From contig CM044316.1 of NCBI GenBank assembly GCA_024291935.2, forward strand, positions 4,332,501 to 4,396,500: DNA of 64,000 nt. Direction: 5' to 3'. This DNA comes from Okapia johnstoni (taxonomy: Eukaryota; Chordata; Mammalia; Artiodactyla; Giraffidae). Positions 36,896 to 48,757 of this stretch are shown here, in pieces. Both the position numbers and the translations under genes were made by a program. Positions within the stretch are counted from its first letter, which is position 1. Every line of letters starts with the position of its first letter. Under the pieces are notes generated by a model, which worked only from the letters and a program-made list of their open reading frames with translations, had not been told where the DNA came from and searched no databases.

Positions 36896-36917
36896 TTCCT
36901 GTCACTGTCTACCCAGA

Positions 36918-37120
36918 GAGAGGGCTTCTCTTGTGGCTCGGTGGAAAAGAAACTGCCTGCCAGGAGATGCAGATTCGATCCTTTGGTTACGAAGGTCCCC
37001 TGGAGAATGAAATGGCAACCCACTCCAGTATTCTTGCCTGGGAAATCCCATGGACAGAGGAGTCTGGCGGGCTACAGTCCATGGGGTGGTAAAAGAGCTG
37101 GACACGACTTGGTGACTAAA
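36918..37120 (+). mobile_element. Bov-tA SINE
   Basis: A second element in the same orientation about 20 bases after the previous one ('gggcttctcttgtggctcgg' to 'ggacacgacttggtgactaa'). Confidence 0.85.
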
Positions 37121-37839
37121 GAGCAACAATCCAGAGATAACATCAGACCCCACAGCTTAAGGGCTCAGTCCCACAAGACTGCCCTCCATCACCACCTGTC
37201 TTCAGATGCCCGTCAGAAGTCCAAACTGTTACCTGTACTTCTGATCAAATGGCTGTATCAAAGGTTTCCACAATCCCCTTTTTGGATTTGATTAATTCGC
37301 TAGGGCAAGTCAGAGAACTCAAGAAACCCATTTACTCGCTAGACCACAGGTTTATTACAAAGGATATTAAAGGAAATGGATCAACCAGCAGATGGAAGAG
37401 ATGCATAGACCAAGGTATGTAGGCAGGGCATGGGTTTCTATGCCCTCCCCAAGCACACTACTCTCCCAGGACCTCTGTATGTTCATCAACCCAGAAACTC
37501 TCCAAAGCCCATCTTTTGGGGCTTTATGGAGGCTTCATCACATAGGCACAGTTGATTAAGTCATTGGTTGTTGGTGACTGAAATCTATCTCTAGCCCCTC
37601 TCCCATCCCTGAAATTGGCAGGAGGGGGTGGAGCTGAATGTGCCAACCCTCTGATCACATGGTTTGTGCTCTTAGCAACCAACCCCCACCTTAGGGTTGT
37701 TTCCCCAAAATCACCTCTATGCCATAACAAAAAACACTTTTGTCTCATCACAGAAAACCCCAAGGATTTTAGGAGTTCTATGCCAGAAATCGGGTAGAAG
37801 ACCAAAAATATCTTATTATAAGTCACATCGTGCTGTGCT

Positions 37840-38055
37840 TTGCGCTGTGCTTAGTGGCTCAGTCATGTCTGACTCTTTGTGACCCCATGGACTGTAGCTC
37901 ACCAGGCTCCTCTGTCCATGGGGATTCTCTAGGCAAGAATACTGGAGTGTATTGCCATGCCCTCCTCCAGGGGATCTTCCTGACCCAGGAAGCTAACTGG
38001 GGTCTCCCGCATTGCAGGCGAATTCTTTACCAGCTGAGTCACCAGGGAAGCCCAT
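37840..38055 (-). mobile_element. Bov-tA SINE
   Basis: Reverse-orientation element ('cttagtggctcagtcatgtc' to 'gtcaccagggaagccc'). Confidence 0.88.
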
Positions 38056-38059
38056 AAGT

Positions 38060-38440
38060 CACAATATACACATATAAATGGAATCACACAGCATGTGACC
38101 TTTTGAATCCGGCTTCTTTAACTCAGCATGTTTTCATGGTTCATCTCTGTTGGACCGTCTATCTGTGCTTTATTCCTTTCTATGGCTGAATAATATTCTA
38201 GTGTGTGAAGACACCACGCTTTGTTCATCAGTTCATCCACTGGTGATCATCTGGGCTGTTTCCACCATTTGAACTGCTGTGAGTAGTGCTCTCTTGAGCA
38301 TTCATACATGAAGATTTGAGGGTCTGTTTTTAATTCTCGTGAGGTTGTACCCAGAAATAGAATTGCTGGCTCATATAGTCATTCTATGTTTAACTTTCTG
38401 AGGCATGACCAGAATGTTTTCTATAGCCCTCTGTCTTTTA
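38060..38440 (-). mobile_element. Old L1 3' region fragment
   Basis: Antisense L1 wording ('tatggctgaataatattc', 'gttcatccactggtgatcat', 'cccagaaatagaattgctgg'). Confidence 0.7.
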
Positions 38441-38444
38441 TTAT

Positions 38445-38570
38445 TATTTATTTTTTAGTACTTGTATTTACTGTACCATGCCAGGTCTTAGTTCCCTGAC
38501 CAGGGATTGAACTCAGGCCTCCTGCACTGGGAGCATGGAGTCTTAGCCACTGGACCACCAGGGTAGCCTC
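38445..38570 (-). mobile_element. CHR-type tRNA-Glu SINE, truncated
   Basis: 'gaccagggattgaactcagg' to 'gaccaccagggtagcc', with a T-rich left end. Confidence 0.85.
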
Positions 38571-38999
38571 CCGTATGCCTTCTATTTTTAAACATTTATC
38601 AAGATATAAGTTATGGAAAGAAAAAAGGACTGTTCAGTCTGATGACATTTCACATAACCACTTCCCAAAATGAGTTTCCAGAACATTCCCAGCTTCACTA
38701 CTCTCCATACCTCCTATAACAACTGAGCCCACCTCTGTTAACATGGGTGAGTTTTCCCATTTTCTAACTTGATATAAACAGAACCAGCCAGTACATCTTC
38801 TTTTCTGTCTGATGACTTTCACTCAATACCATGTCTGTGAATGGCTGTGTTCTTCATCTGTCATGTGTCTCATTCTTTTTCGTTGCTGTATAGTATTCCA
38901 TTGGGCATGTCCAGGAGTGGAGCTGATGACTCATGAGTGAGTGTCTGTCACTTTACAAGCAGGACAGTAATTAGTTCCCTTTATTCCTGGAACTTATCA

Positions 39000-40060
39000 A
39001 GGGGACACAGCCCATAGGTGGTCCCTAGGGACAGGAAAAGGGAACATTAGCTCCATGCTTTTTCCACTTTATCAAATTCTGGAATGCTGGCAACCAGGCC
39101 AATTTGGCTCCACTTCACAGCATCTTTAGCCAATGACCTCACAGCCAGTCCCCTTGGCCAAGCTGGGAGGAGCGGTGGGGCAGACAGAGGCAGCCAGCCA
39201 GTGATGAGCTCTGTAATCTTCACTGGCAGCTTCCATGAGTTCCGGAGGCCAAGCCAGGGCAGTGGTATATAAACAGAGCACAGAGACCAGTCATGCTGTT
39301 CCCTCCACTTGGCTTAGCTCCCAACTGCCTAGAATTTTCCCCACTACCTACTGTTGGCCATAGACACCTTCATCACACACACTCCCCACACAAGAAACAA
39401 CCCAAACCCAATTGTTTGTTTCTCATGATGTGAGGCAAACATGGTCACGACACGAAATCTGGAAGAGGTGAAAAAGCAGGTTATTTAAAAAATCTCTGAG
39501 TTCAACAGGCAAGGATAATCACTGTCGTATCACTGTAAACATACCTCCAGGTCAACATGTGTATGTGTCATCGAGGGGAGTCCACAGGCAGCCTGGGTTC
39601 AAATCCTGGCTTAGTCCTTGAAATGCCAAGCAGATTTGGGAACCTCAGTTCCTCTCCAAACCTCAGTTTCTCAGTGCAACTTGCTTCTCTGTGTTACCCC
39701 CTTATAGGGTAGTGCTGATTAGATTGGTTGGAGTGTGATCCCAATGTTTTAGAACTAATAACTCATTATTTTGGGTAGCTGGCCAATCAATAATGTCTCA
39801 GCTTCAGCCAGAGTTGGGTTCAGACAAGCCTGGGTAAGTTTGCTTACAAAGAATGCCCCCACTGGCAAACTCCTATTTATCTCTTCAGCCCCAGCTTTGA
39901 TGCCCCGTCTTCCAAGAAGTCTTCCTTGTCTCTGCCCTGGTTCCCTCAGGCTAAGGGGCCTCCATCTGGCTCCATCCTGACCACACAGAGCTGGAGTGTG
40001 AGTCTGGCTCTATGTCCCGCCAGACCAGAGCTTTCTCAAGGACCAAGCCCCTCTGTCACT
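39000..40060. other. Unique-looking stretch with TATA-like promoter, no gene recognised
   Basis: Little repeat content. A strong TATATAAA lies at about 39266-39273 on the plus strand, with GCCAAT words upstream (39098 and 39129 areas). No coding exon follows within a few hundred bases. A MIR-like element is at about 39595-39730. Confidence 0.45.
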
Positions 40061-40064
40061 ATGT

Positions 40065-40205
40065 TAGTTTCCTGTGGCTGCCATAACAAATCACCATAAA
40101 CTGAGTGGCTTAAAAACAACAGGAATTTATGCTCTCGCAGTTCTGGAGGCCAGAAGTTTGAAACAGTTGTCAGCAGGGCCGTGCTCCCTCCAGAGGCTCT
40201 AGGAG
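40065..40205 (+). repeat. Old mammalian interspersed repeat
   Basis: Widely repeated wording ('gttagtttcctgtggctgcc', 'gttctggaggccagaagttt'). A fragment of the same family appears at 58360-58490. I do not assign a family name with certainty. Confidence 0.6.
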
Positions 40206-40214
40206 AGAGGTGCA

Positions 40215-40375
40215 GGGATCTCAGTAGCTGCAGCATGCGGCCTTAGTAGTTATGTTACGTGGGCTCAGCTGTTCCTCTGCTTGTGGAATCCTCCTGAACC
40301 AGGGATTGAACCCATGGCCCCTGCATTGGCAGCTGGACTTTTGTCCACAGCCCCACCAGGGAAGTCCCTTGTTTT
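40215..40375 (-). mobile_element. CHR-type tRNA-Glu SINE
   Basis: 'gaaccagggattgaaccca' to 'caccagggaagtccc' in reverse orientation. Confidence 0.85.
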
Positions 40376-40377
40376 CC

Positions 40378-40545
40378 TTTTTTAAAAATATGTATTTACT
40401 TATTTGGCTCTGCCAGGTCTTTAGATTTGGTGTGTGAACTCTTAGTTTCAGCATGTGGAATCTACTTGCCTGAGCAGAGATCGGACCAGCAGCCCCTGCA
40501 CCCCGAGCTCGGAGTCTTAGCCATTGGACCGCCAGGAAAGTCCTT
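40378..40545 (-). mobile_element. CHR-type tRNA-Glu SINE
   Basis: A second reverse-orientation element directly beside the previous one; diverged ('gagcagagatcggaccagca' to 'gccaggaaagtcc'). Confidence 0.8.
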
Positions 40546-41074
40546 ATCTCTCCTCTTTTCTAAGGACAATCTGTCAGTATGTTTAGGGCCCAGTGTAAAA
40601 CCAGAATGAAACAGTCTCATTTCAAAATCTTTAACTTAACTACATCTGCAAAGACCTTTTTTTTTTCCCTCAAATAAGTCCACATTCACAAGGACTGAGG
40701 TTAGGTATGGATCTTCAAGATAGGCGTGGTCCAGAGAAGAGCCATGAAACTCCCTGAGAGACGTCACAGCAGTGAATGGTGGTGATGGTGTGGGAATACC
40801 TACATCTGCAGCAGAGTGTGGAGCAAAGAAATAAATACCCGGTGAAAATTTTTTGAGCACCTACTGTTGCCAAAGTGAACTCAGGTCAGTTCACTCTACA
40901 TGCAACATGGCTGTACTGAAGGGAGGTACAACATTTATGGCAGGGTGCCGAGCAAGGGAAGGGAAGACAAGCCCCCAAACCACTGCACCTTGGACCTTGA
41001 GTTAGGAGCTTTGTTTTTTTTTTAAGGGGAAGAACAAAGAGGCTGAAATTAATCATCTTGTGGCATTGTTGTGA

Positions 41075-41255
41075 CTTTTTAAAAAATTTAAATCTTTTCT
41101 TTGTTGGTGAATGTGGGCTTCCCTTTAGTTGCAGTCCGGGGGCTTAGCTGCCCTGCTGTGTGTAGGATCTTAGTTCCCTGATCAGGCATCGAATCCACAT
41201 CCTCTGCATTGGAAGGTGGTTTCTCAACCACTGGACTGCCAGGGAAGTCCCGCTG
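41075..41255 (-). mobile_element. CHR-type tRNA-Glu SINE
   Basis: 'ttccctgatcaggcatcgaa' to 'gccagggaagtcccgc', reverse orientation. Confidence 0.85.
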
Positions 41256-41289
41256 TGACAATTCTTCCTTTCGTTTACTATTTATTTAT

Positions 41290-41512
41290 TTTTGTGTGCT
41301 CAGTCGCCCAGTCGTGTCCGACTCTTTGCCACCCCATGGACTGTATCCCGCCAGGCTCCTCTGTCCATGGAATTTTCCAAGCAAGAATACTGGAGTGGGT
41401 TACCAGTTCCTATGCCAGGTGATCTTCCCAACTCAGGGATCAAACCTGCGTCTCTCGTGTCTCCTGCACTGGCAGGTGGATTCTTTACCCCTGTGTCACC
41501 TGGGAAGCCCCT
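41290..41512 (-). mobile_element. Bov-tA SINE
   Basis: 'gtgtgctcagtcgcccagtc' to 'gtcacctgggaagccc', reverse orientation. Confidence 0.88.
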
Positions 41513-41514
41513 AT

Positions 41515-41785
41515 TTATTTTATTTTATTTTTGGTTGCCCTGGGTCTTTGTTGCTGTGCTTGGGCTTTCTCCAGTTGCAGAGAACAGGGGCTGCTCTCTC
41601 GTTGTGGAGCACAGACTCTAGGCGTGCAGGCTTCAGTAGGTGCAGCTTGTAAACTCAGTAGTTATGGTGTACGGGTTTAGTTGCTCCGAGGCATGTGGAA
41701 TCTTCCTGGACCAGGGATCAAACCCGTGTCCCCTGCGCTGGCAGGCAGATTCTTATCCACTGTATCACTAGGGAAGTTCCACTCT
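41515..41785 (-). mobile_element. CHR-type tRNA-Glu SINE, full length
   Basis: The long CHR body ('gttgtggagcacagactcta', 'gtttagttgctccgaggcat') ends in the head 'atcactagggaagttcc'. Reverse orientation. Confidence 0.85.
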
Positions 41786-42282
41786 GACATTTCTTAATCA
41801 TAGTTCCAAACATCAGATGTCTCTGGTTAACGATTTTCCGGCCAGGTGCTCCATGCCTCCAGGATCTGTGAGTTCATGTTGCCCTGGAGAAACAACCTGA
41901 GTTTACATTAGTGACATTATCTCCAACGATCATTTTGGTACATTAATGCTGTTATCGACATCAGCAATTGTAATCATCTGACTGGTTGATTAGTGTTCAG
42001 TTAGCCCAAGATTGAGGTCACACGGGACAAGAAAGGGAATAAGTTTGGGACAGATGAATTAATCATAAACTTGGTAAGGGAACTCTTTTTTTTGGGGGGG
42101 GGCCTCAATCCAGCAGGTGAGACATAATCCTTGTAAGACCTGATAAGGTGGAATCAGTGTCTTCATTTCAAGGGCGACAGATTGAGGCCAGAGAGGTGGA
42201 TGTGCCAAGGCCAGAAGTCAGTGAAGCTGGGCTTGGAGCCCCAGGCAGTCAGTTTACTGGAGCCTTTAAAACAGGGAATACG

Positions 42283-42930
42283 ACACATCGAGGAAACCAG
42301 AATTGAAAGAGACGCGTGTACCCCAATGTTCATCGCAGCACTGTTTACAATAGCCAGGACATGGAAGCAACCTAGATGTCCATCGGCAGACGAATGGATA
42401 AGGAAGCAGTGGTACATATACACAATGGAATATTACTCAGCCATTAAAAAAAGTACATTTGAATCGGTTCTATTGAGATGGATGAAACTGGAGCCCATTA
42501 TACAGAGTGAAGTAAGCCAGAAAGAAAAACACCAATACAGTATACTAATGCATATATATGGAATTTGAAAGATGGTAACGGTAACCCTATATGCGAGACA
42601 GAATAAGAGACACAGATGCATAGAACAGTCCTGTGGACTCTGAGGAAGAAGGTGAGGGTGGGACGTTCTGGGACAATAACATTGAAACATGTATATTGTC
42701 ATATGTGAAGCGGAACACCATTCCATGTTCTATGCATGAGACAAATGCTCAGGGCTGGAGCATTGGGATGACCCAGAGGGATGGGATGGGGAGGGAGGTG
42801 GGAGGAGGGTTCGGGAGGGGGAGCACATGTGAACCCGTGGCTGATTCATGTCAATGTATGGCAACAACTACTACAATAGTGTAAAGTAATTAGCCCCCAA
42901 CTAAAATAAATAAATTTATTTAAAAAAAAA
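42283..42930 (+). mobile_element. L1 (bovine type) 3' end, 5'-truncated
   Basis: It carries the last codons of ORF2 (translating to [20 protein letters not shown] and MEYYSAIKK), the 3' UTR and an A-tail. A perfect 15-bp TSD, AAAACAGGGAATACG, is at 42268-42282 and 42931-42945. Confidence 0.95.
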
Positions 42931-43149
42931 AAAACAGGGAATACGGCTGCCCTCAGGGATTAGCATGCTATGTGGGGGTGGAGAGGGAGACGAATTTGCC
43001 CTCCTCCCTTCCGAGTTACTGGCTGAGACCCCCTGTAATAAAAATAGACTGGTGAGAGAGAAACACACAGAAGTTAGACATGTGTACTTCAGAGGAAAAT
43101 GAGTAAAGCTCCCCAAAAGTGCCTAAGCCACTCCCTTAAAAACCATCTT

Positions 43150-43495
43150 TCAGTTCGGTTCAGTCGCTCAGTTGTGTCTGACTCTTTGCGACCCCATGGA
43201 CTGCAGTATGCCAGGCTTCCCTGTCCATCACCAACTCCCAGAGCTTGCTCAAACTCATGTCCATCGAGTGGGTGATGCCATCCAGCCATCTCATCCTCTG
43301 TTGTCCCCTTCTCTTCCCACCTTCAATCTTTCCTAGCATCAGGGTCTTTCCAGCGTGTCAGTTCTTTGCATCAGGTGGCCAAAGTATTGCAGTTTCAGCT
43401 TCAGCATCAATCCTTCCAATCAGTCAGTTCTGATTTCCTTTAGGATTGACTGGTTTGATCTCCTTGCAGTCCAAGGGATTCTCAAGAGTTTTTAC
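43150..43495 (-). mobile_element. BovB LINE 3' end, 5'-truncated
   Basis: Reverse-orientation BovB terminal region ('cagttcggttcagtcgctca' through 'gatctccttgcagtccaagg'). Confidence 0.88.
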
Positions 43496-43590
43496 CCAAA
43501 AGCAAAAGAAAGGTGTTGGCTACTATATATAAAATAGATAACTAAGGAGAACCTACTGTATAGCACAGGGGGAAAAACATAAGAAGGTAT

Positions 43591-44012
43591 TGTTGAGCCC
43601 TGCCCCAAGGCCACAGGTGTGAGGCCTTGCACCCAGGCCTCAGAAGCGGAGCCCAGAACCAAAGTCACCTCTGAAGCTGACTGAGCCCCTTTGTAACTGT
43701 TGTCAAAAGTCCCTGATGATCACTGACAAGCTTCCTGACTCCCAGTTAGGTGAAGATGGCCGCTCTAGCAAACACCCTACAGTGCCCCAACCAATCATCT
43801 AATGCCAACCTTCTGGCAGAAATTTTCTTTGTCTTGAGGCTATAAAAATTGGCTGTTAACCCACGAAAATTGTTGACTCTCCCTGATCAGGAGGTTGGCA
43901 CTGCGCTCGCAGTGCCCACTTTATCTCTGTTCCTTGTTCTTAAACTCACTCCCTTCTGAAGTGCTCTGTTTCTGGAAATTCTTCTCCAACTTGCGCTCGG
44001 ACTGCCTCAACA
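43591..44012 (+). mobile_element. Solo LTR (endogenous retrovirus, ERV1-like)
   Basis: A 422-bp element beginning TGTTGAGCCC and ending CCTCAACA, flanked by a 5-bp TSD GGTAT (43586-43590 and 44013-44017). Inside are CCAATCATC and a TATA-like GCTATAAAAATT in promoter order. No internal retroviral sequence is present, so it is a recombined solo LTR. It landed between an L1 tail (43497-43585) and its continuation. Confidence 0.88.
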
Positions 44013-44070
44013 GGTATGATCTGTTTGCAGGACATATATTAAGTTAATCTTAAAAATGCATTCCAATATA

Positions 44071-44072
<2 letters not shown>

Positions 44073-44118
<46 letters not shown>
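44073..44118. repeat. (GT)23 microsatellite
   Basis: 23 uninterrupted GT units at the end of a reverse-oriented Bov-tA. Confidence 0.95.
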
Positions 44119-44119
<1 letters not shown>

Positions 44120-44310
44120 CAGTTGTGTCCATCTCTTTGCGACCCCAGGGACTGTAGCCCACCAGGCTCCTCTGTCCATGAGATTCTCCAGGCAAGAATA
44201 CTGGAGTGGGTGGGCATTTCCTCCTCCAGGGAATCTTCCCAACCCAGGGATTAAACCCAAGTCTCCTACATTGCAGGCAAATTCCTTACTACTGTGCCAC
44301 CTGGTTTGAT
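44119..44310 (-). mobile_element. Bov-tA SINE
   Basis: 'gttgtgtccatctctttgcg' to 'ctactgtgccacctgg'. The GT run is its expanded 3' tail. Confidence 0.88.
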
Positions 44311-44575
44311 TCCACTTGTGGGAAGTACCTAGAATAGTCAAATTCAGAGAGTCAGAAAGTACATTGGTGGATCCCAGGGACTGGTGGGTGGAGGAGGGGA
44401 GTTAGTATTTAACGGGAACAGTGTTTCAGTTTAAGAAGGTAAAAATTTCGGGAGATGGATGATTGTGAGAGTTGGACAACAATGTGAATGTATTTAGTGC
44501 CGCTGAACTGTATGGTTAAATATGGTTAAAATAGTATGTTTTATGTGATTTTTATCAGAATAAAAACACATTTTT
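44311..44575 (+). mobile_element. Old L1 3' UTR fragment
   Basis: Typical end wording ('acaacaatgtgaatgtattt', 'gaactgtatggttaaa'). Confidence 0.65.
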
Positions 44576-44704
44576 TCTTGTTTTTTTAGAAAAAGGGTGT
44601 TGGTGGGGGCTATTGAGGCCAATTCTGGGAAGTGACCAGGAAAAGCAGAGTAAACAAGGATTTGTTCTGCAGGTTTTTTTGGATTTTGTGTGTGTATGTT
44701 TAAT

Positions 44705-44830
44705 TTAATTTTTTTTATTTTATTTTACTGCATGGTGCAACTTGCAGGATCTTAGTTCCTCAACCAGGGATTGAACCTGGGCCCCCTGCAGTGAAAGTGT
44801 GGAGTCCTAACCCCTGGACCTTCAGGTTTT
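44705..44830 (-). mobile_element. CHR-type tRNA-Glu SINE, truncated
   Basis: 'caaccagggattgaacctgg' to 'ctggaccttcagg', with a T-rich left end. Confidence 0.82.
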
Positions 44831-45094
44831 AATTCGTGCTTTCTCCGTGCATAAGATTCTCTAGTTATTTAGAGCCATGCTTCTCCTCCAGGTACACAAA
44901 AGGGCCCACACTTACAAATGGAGATTTCCTTTATAAGTGGAAATGTCTCTTACGAAAGCATAACTTCTACTCGGTTTTCAGAGCTTCTCCAGTATCTGCA
45001 GTTTTTCGAAAGAATCCTTATGCTGAAGAGGCATCTTCTGCTGCCTTCAGACGGGACTGAAACACTGGTGACGTCAGGCATAAAATAGGTTTGC

Positions 45095-45290
45095 AGTACC
45101 TGGGCGCTGTGGGAAGAACCCAGGTGCAGGGGAGATCCAGGTTCAAATCCTGATTCTGCCAGTTCCTGGCTGTGTGACCTTGAGCAGGTGGCTTGGCCTC
45201 TCTGTGCCACTCTTCCTTCAATGTCCTGAGCCCTGGACTGGACGCAGCTGTGAGGATCCACAGGTCTTTCCCCTTGTGCTCGCTGGGGAG
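45095..45290 (+). repeat. MIR-like old SINE
   Basis: 'ggttcaaatcctgattctgc' and 'gtgtgaccttgagcag' are standard MIR core words. Confidence 0.7.
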
Positions 45291-45712
45291 GTGTTTTAAA
45301 GGAAAACATCTGTTCATTTATCCATTCACTCCTTCACTTGTTCATTCCACAAATATTTCTTTCACCTCTATTATGTGCCTGGACTCAAGGCACAAAAGTA
45401 GCAAAAGAAAGGCTCTGGGCATGGGAGAAGGAGAGGAAAGAGTGATTCTGGCAGGGGAACACAGCATGTTCAAAGGCCCTGAGGTCAGACAGGCAATGCC
45501 AGGCACTAGGCTGGCAAAGGAACTTGAAAGTTGACCCAGGCCCATGAGGCCATTCACAGTAAGCAGGCCTGGTTCAAATCCCAGTTAGACTTCTCCTTGG
45601 CTCTGTGACCTGGGCAAGCAAGCACTTCACATTCTGTAATCTCTTGCTTGTCAAAGGTAGTTTTCCTCACCTGGAGAGGTTGTTTTTCTTTTAAGCTCTT
45701 CATAGTCAAGGT

Positions 45713-45976
45713 AGGAGAAGGCAATGGCACCCCACTCCAGTACTCTTCCTGGAAAATCCCATGGATGGAGGAGCCTGGTGGGCTGCAGTCCATGGGGTCA
45801 CTAAGAGTTGGACACGACTGAGTGACGTCACTTTCACTTTTCACTTTCATGCATTGGAGAAGGAAATGGCAACCCACTCCAGTGTTCTTGCCTGGAGAAT
45901 CCCAGGGACGGCGGAGCCTGGTGGGCTGCCGTCTATGGGGTCGCACAGAGTCAAGACGCGACTGAGGTGACTCAGC
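45713..45976 (+). mobile_element. BovA2 SINE
   Basis: Dimeric element with both A-monomers, flanked by AGTCAAGGYA (about 45703-45712 and 45977-45986). Confidence 0.9.
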
Positions 45977-46224
45977 AGTCAAGGCAAGTTTAAAAAAATC
46001 TGTGAGTATGTGACTGCACCTCCAGAAGTGCCCAATTGATGACCAGGGTCATGTGAACAAAGTCATAGTTAATAATCAATGTATTATCGATATATTAATT
46101 ATTAATTATATTAAGTAATAACTATAGTAATATCAATAATGAACCGTAGTGAAAAGAATTTTTTTTAATTACATTATTGTCATTAATATTGAATATCATC
46201 CTCTATGCTATACAATGGGACCTT

Positions 46225-47055
46225 AGTTTCTGTTTTCGTTTTTTTTGGCTGCATTGTAAGGTATGTGGGATTTTAGTTCCTGGACCAGGGATTGAACTCA
46301 TGTCCCCTACAGTGGAAGCTCAACATTCAGAAAACTAAGATCATGGCACCCAGTCCCATCACTTCATGGCAAATAGATGGGGAAACAGTGGAAACAGTGG
46401 CAGACTTTATGTTTGGGGGCTCCAAAATCACTGCAGACGGTGACTGCAGCCATGAAATTAAAAGACGCTTGCTCCTCGGAAGGAAAGTTATGATCAACCT
46501 AGACAGCATATTAAAAAGCAGAGACATTACTTTGTCAACAAAGGTCCGTCTAGTCAAGGCTATGGTTTTTCCAGTGGTCATGTATGGATGTGAGAGTTGG
46601 ACTATAAAGAAAGCTGAGCACCGAAGAATTGATGCTTTTGAAGTGTGGTGTTGGATGGAGAAGACTCTTGAGAGTCCCTTGAACTGCAAGGAGATCAAAC
46701 CAGTCCATCCTAAGGACTGATCTCCTGGGTGTTCATTGGAAGGACTGATGTTGAAGCTGAAACTCCAATACTTTGGCCACCTGATGCGAAGAGCTGACTC
46801 ATTGGAAAAGACCCTGATGCTGGGAAAGATTGAGGGCAGGAAGAGAAGGGGACGACAGAAGATGAGATGGTTGGATGGCATCACCGACTCAATGGACATA
46901 GGTTTGGGTAAACTCTGGGAGTTGGTGATGGACAGGGAGGCCTGGCGTGCTGTGGTTCATGGGGTCGCAAAGAGCCGGACACAACTGAGCAACTGAACTG
47001 AACTGAACTGAACAATGGAAGCACCAAGTCTTAACCAATGGACCTCCAGGGAAGT
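46225..47055 (-). mobile_element. CHR-type SINE interrupted by BovB
   Basis: The left part ends at 46319 with the 'attgaactcatgtcccctac' head region. The right part resumes at 47013 with 'aagtcttaaccaatggacct' and 'ccagggaagt'. The break is filled by a BovB LINE. Confidence 0.8.
46320..47012 (+). mobile_element. BovB LINE, 5'-truncated 3' part
   Basis: It carries the C-terminal RT-downstream region in a nearly open frame (DGETVETVADFMFGGSKITA; VVMYGCESWTIKKAEHRRID) and the 3' UTR ending in repeated ACTGA units. The TSD CARTGGAAGC is at 46310-46319 and 47013-47022. Confidence 0.92.
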
Positions 47056-47111
47056 TTCAATAGGTCTTTGTCTTTAAAACATTTTTTTAATTGTGGTAAA
47101 ATACACACAGG

Positions 47112-47325
47112 GGCTTCCCAGTGGTAAAGAACCTGCCTGCCAATGCAGGAGATGCAAGAGATAACTGTTTGATCCCTGGGTCAGGAGGATCCCCTAAAGA
47201 AAGAAATGGAAACTCACTCCAGTATTCTTGCCGGGAAAATTCCATGGACAGAGGAGTCTGGTGGGCCCCCACAGTCCATGGGGTCGCACAGGGTCCAACA
47301 TAACTGACTGACTGACCACACACAC
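47112..47325 (+). mobile_element. Bov-tA SINE in an old L1
   Basis: Element flanked by AAAATACACACA-type repeats, splitting an antisense old-L1 3' UTR (47060-47110 and 47326-47530). Confidence 0.85.
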
Positions 47326-47725
47326 ACACAAAATACACACAACATAAAATGTATCATTTTAAGCATTTAAACATGTGCACCTTAGTGGCATTTAGCACCT
47401 TCTCAGTGTGGTGTAACCATCACCATTATCTATTTCCAGAACCTTTCCATCAGCACAAAAAGGATACCATGTCCCCATTAGTTGTCACTCCCAGCGACCC
47501 CTCCTCCAGCCCTTGGCAACCACTGAACCGACCTTAGACACCAGAGAGATAAGAGAAGCAGATGAAGAGCAGGGATTCTTGAGTTTGTCTTGCCAAGCAA
47601 CACACAGGGGAGCAGCTTGTTGAAACCCCTCTGGTTGTAAACTGCTTTCACTGATTAAGCTTGCTTTAGTTCTTTTTTTTCCTTTCACTCTTTTCTTCCT
47701 CTCTTTGACTGCCTCCCTTCCCCAG

Positions 47726-48149
47726 TGTCACGTAGCCCAGTTGTTTTACAGGAACTTGGAGTCAGCACTTGTCCATCTAAGGCTGATGGGGACCACTCAC
47801 CCTAAAACTGGGCCCGTGTAGGTGTTGGATGAATGACCTTTAGACGTCAGAGGGTCAGAAAAGTCCACCCTCAGGTCATACTAAGTACCTCCACATTTGA
47901 AGATGCGGAAGCATGTAACCCATATACACCTGTGCAGAACACCAATGACGTCACCTTTTCTCCTACCTCCAAAATTTTCCCCATGCCCAAGACCATGCTG
48001 CTTATCCTGTAAATATCCCAGCCCCCTCACCTTGTTCTTCCGTCTCCTCGCTTGACTGCCTAGTGAATAAATTCTTTCTCTGCTGCAAACTTCAGAATTT
48101 CAGCATTTGGCTTGCTGCGTGCCTGGCAAATGGACCCAGTTCTGTAACA
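47726..48149 (+). mobile_element. LTR (endogenous retrovirus, ERV1-like)
   Basis: It begins TGTCACGTAGCCCAG and ends TTCTGTAACA, with a polyadenylation signal GAATAAATTC at about 48064-48073. No internal retroviral genes adjoin and no convincing TSD was found, so the ends are approximate. Confidence 0.7.
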
Positions 48150-48489
48150 CTGGGATTGACATGCATGTACAAGTTTCTGTTTGAACACCTGTCTTCAGTT
48201 CTCTTGGGAATATACCAAAGCATGGAATTGCTGGGTCATATAGTAATTTTACGTTTAACTTGTTGAGAAATCACCAAGCCTTCTCTTGTCAGTTTTATTT
48301 TTCATTTTGAAATATTCCAGGCATACAGAAAGGCGTCAATAATAAAATAACAAACACCCATGTACCTGGTGCCCTGATGAAAAGACATTCCCAAGACAGT
48401 TGAAGCCACTGAACGCCCCTACCACTCATCAAGCCTTTGTCTAAAATTGGGGTTTGATCAGCCCCATATATATGTATATATATACACCT

Positions 48490-48708
48490 GCATGCTCAGT
48501 TGCTTAGTCACGTCTGACTTTTTTGTGACCCCATGAACTGTAGCCCTCCAGGCTCTTCTGTCCATGGAATTCTCCTGGCAAGAATACAGGAGTGGGTTGC
48601 CGTTTCCTTCTCCAGGGGATCTTCCCGACCCAGAGATGGAACCCATGTCTTCTGAGACTCCAGCACTGGAAGGTGGATTCTTTATCACTGAGCCACCTGG
48701 GAAGTGCA
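48490..48708 (-). mobile_element. Bov-tA SINE
   Basis: 'gctcagttgcttagtcacgt' to 'ctgagccacctgggaagtgc', reverse orientation. Confidence 0.88.
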
Positions 48709-48757
48709 TGTGTACATATAAATATACACATATGTGTGTATCTATGTATTTATATGT

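Noticed and set aside
36690..37120. Regularly repeated blocks that might suggest an array
   Set aside because: They are two adjacent Bov-tA SINEs. Repeat units here are dispersed retroposons, not CRISPR or satellite DNA.
46292..46996. 142-codon frame with a conserved-looking protein
   Set aside because: It is the BovB polyprotein C-terminus, present in many copies in the same window.
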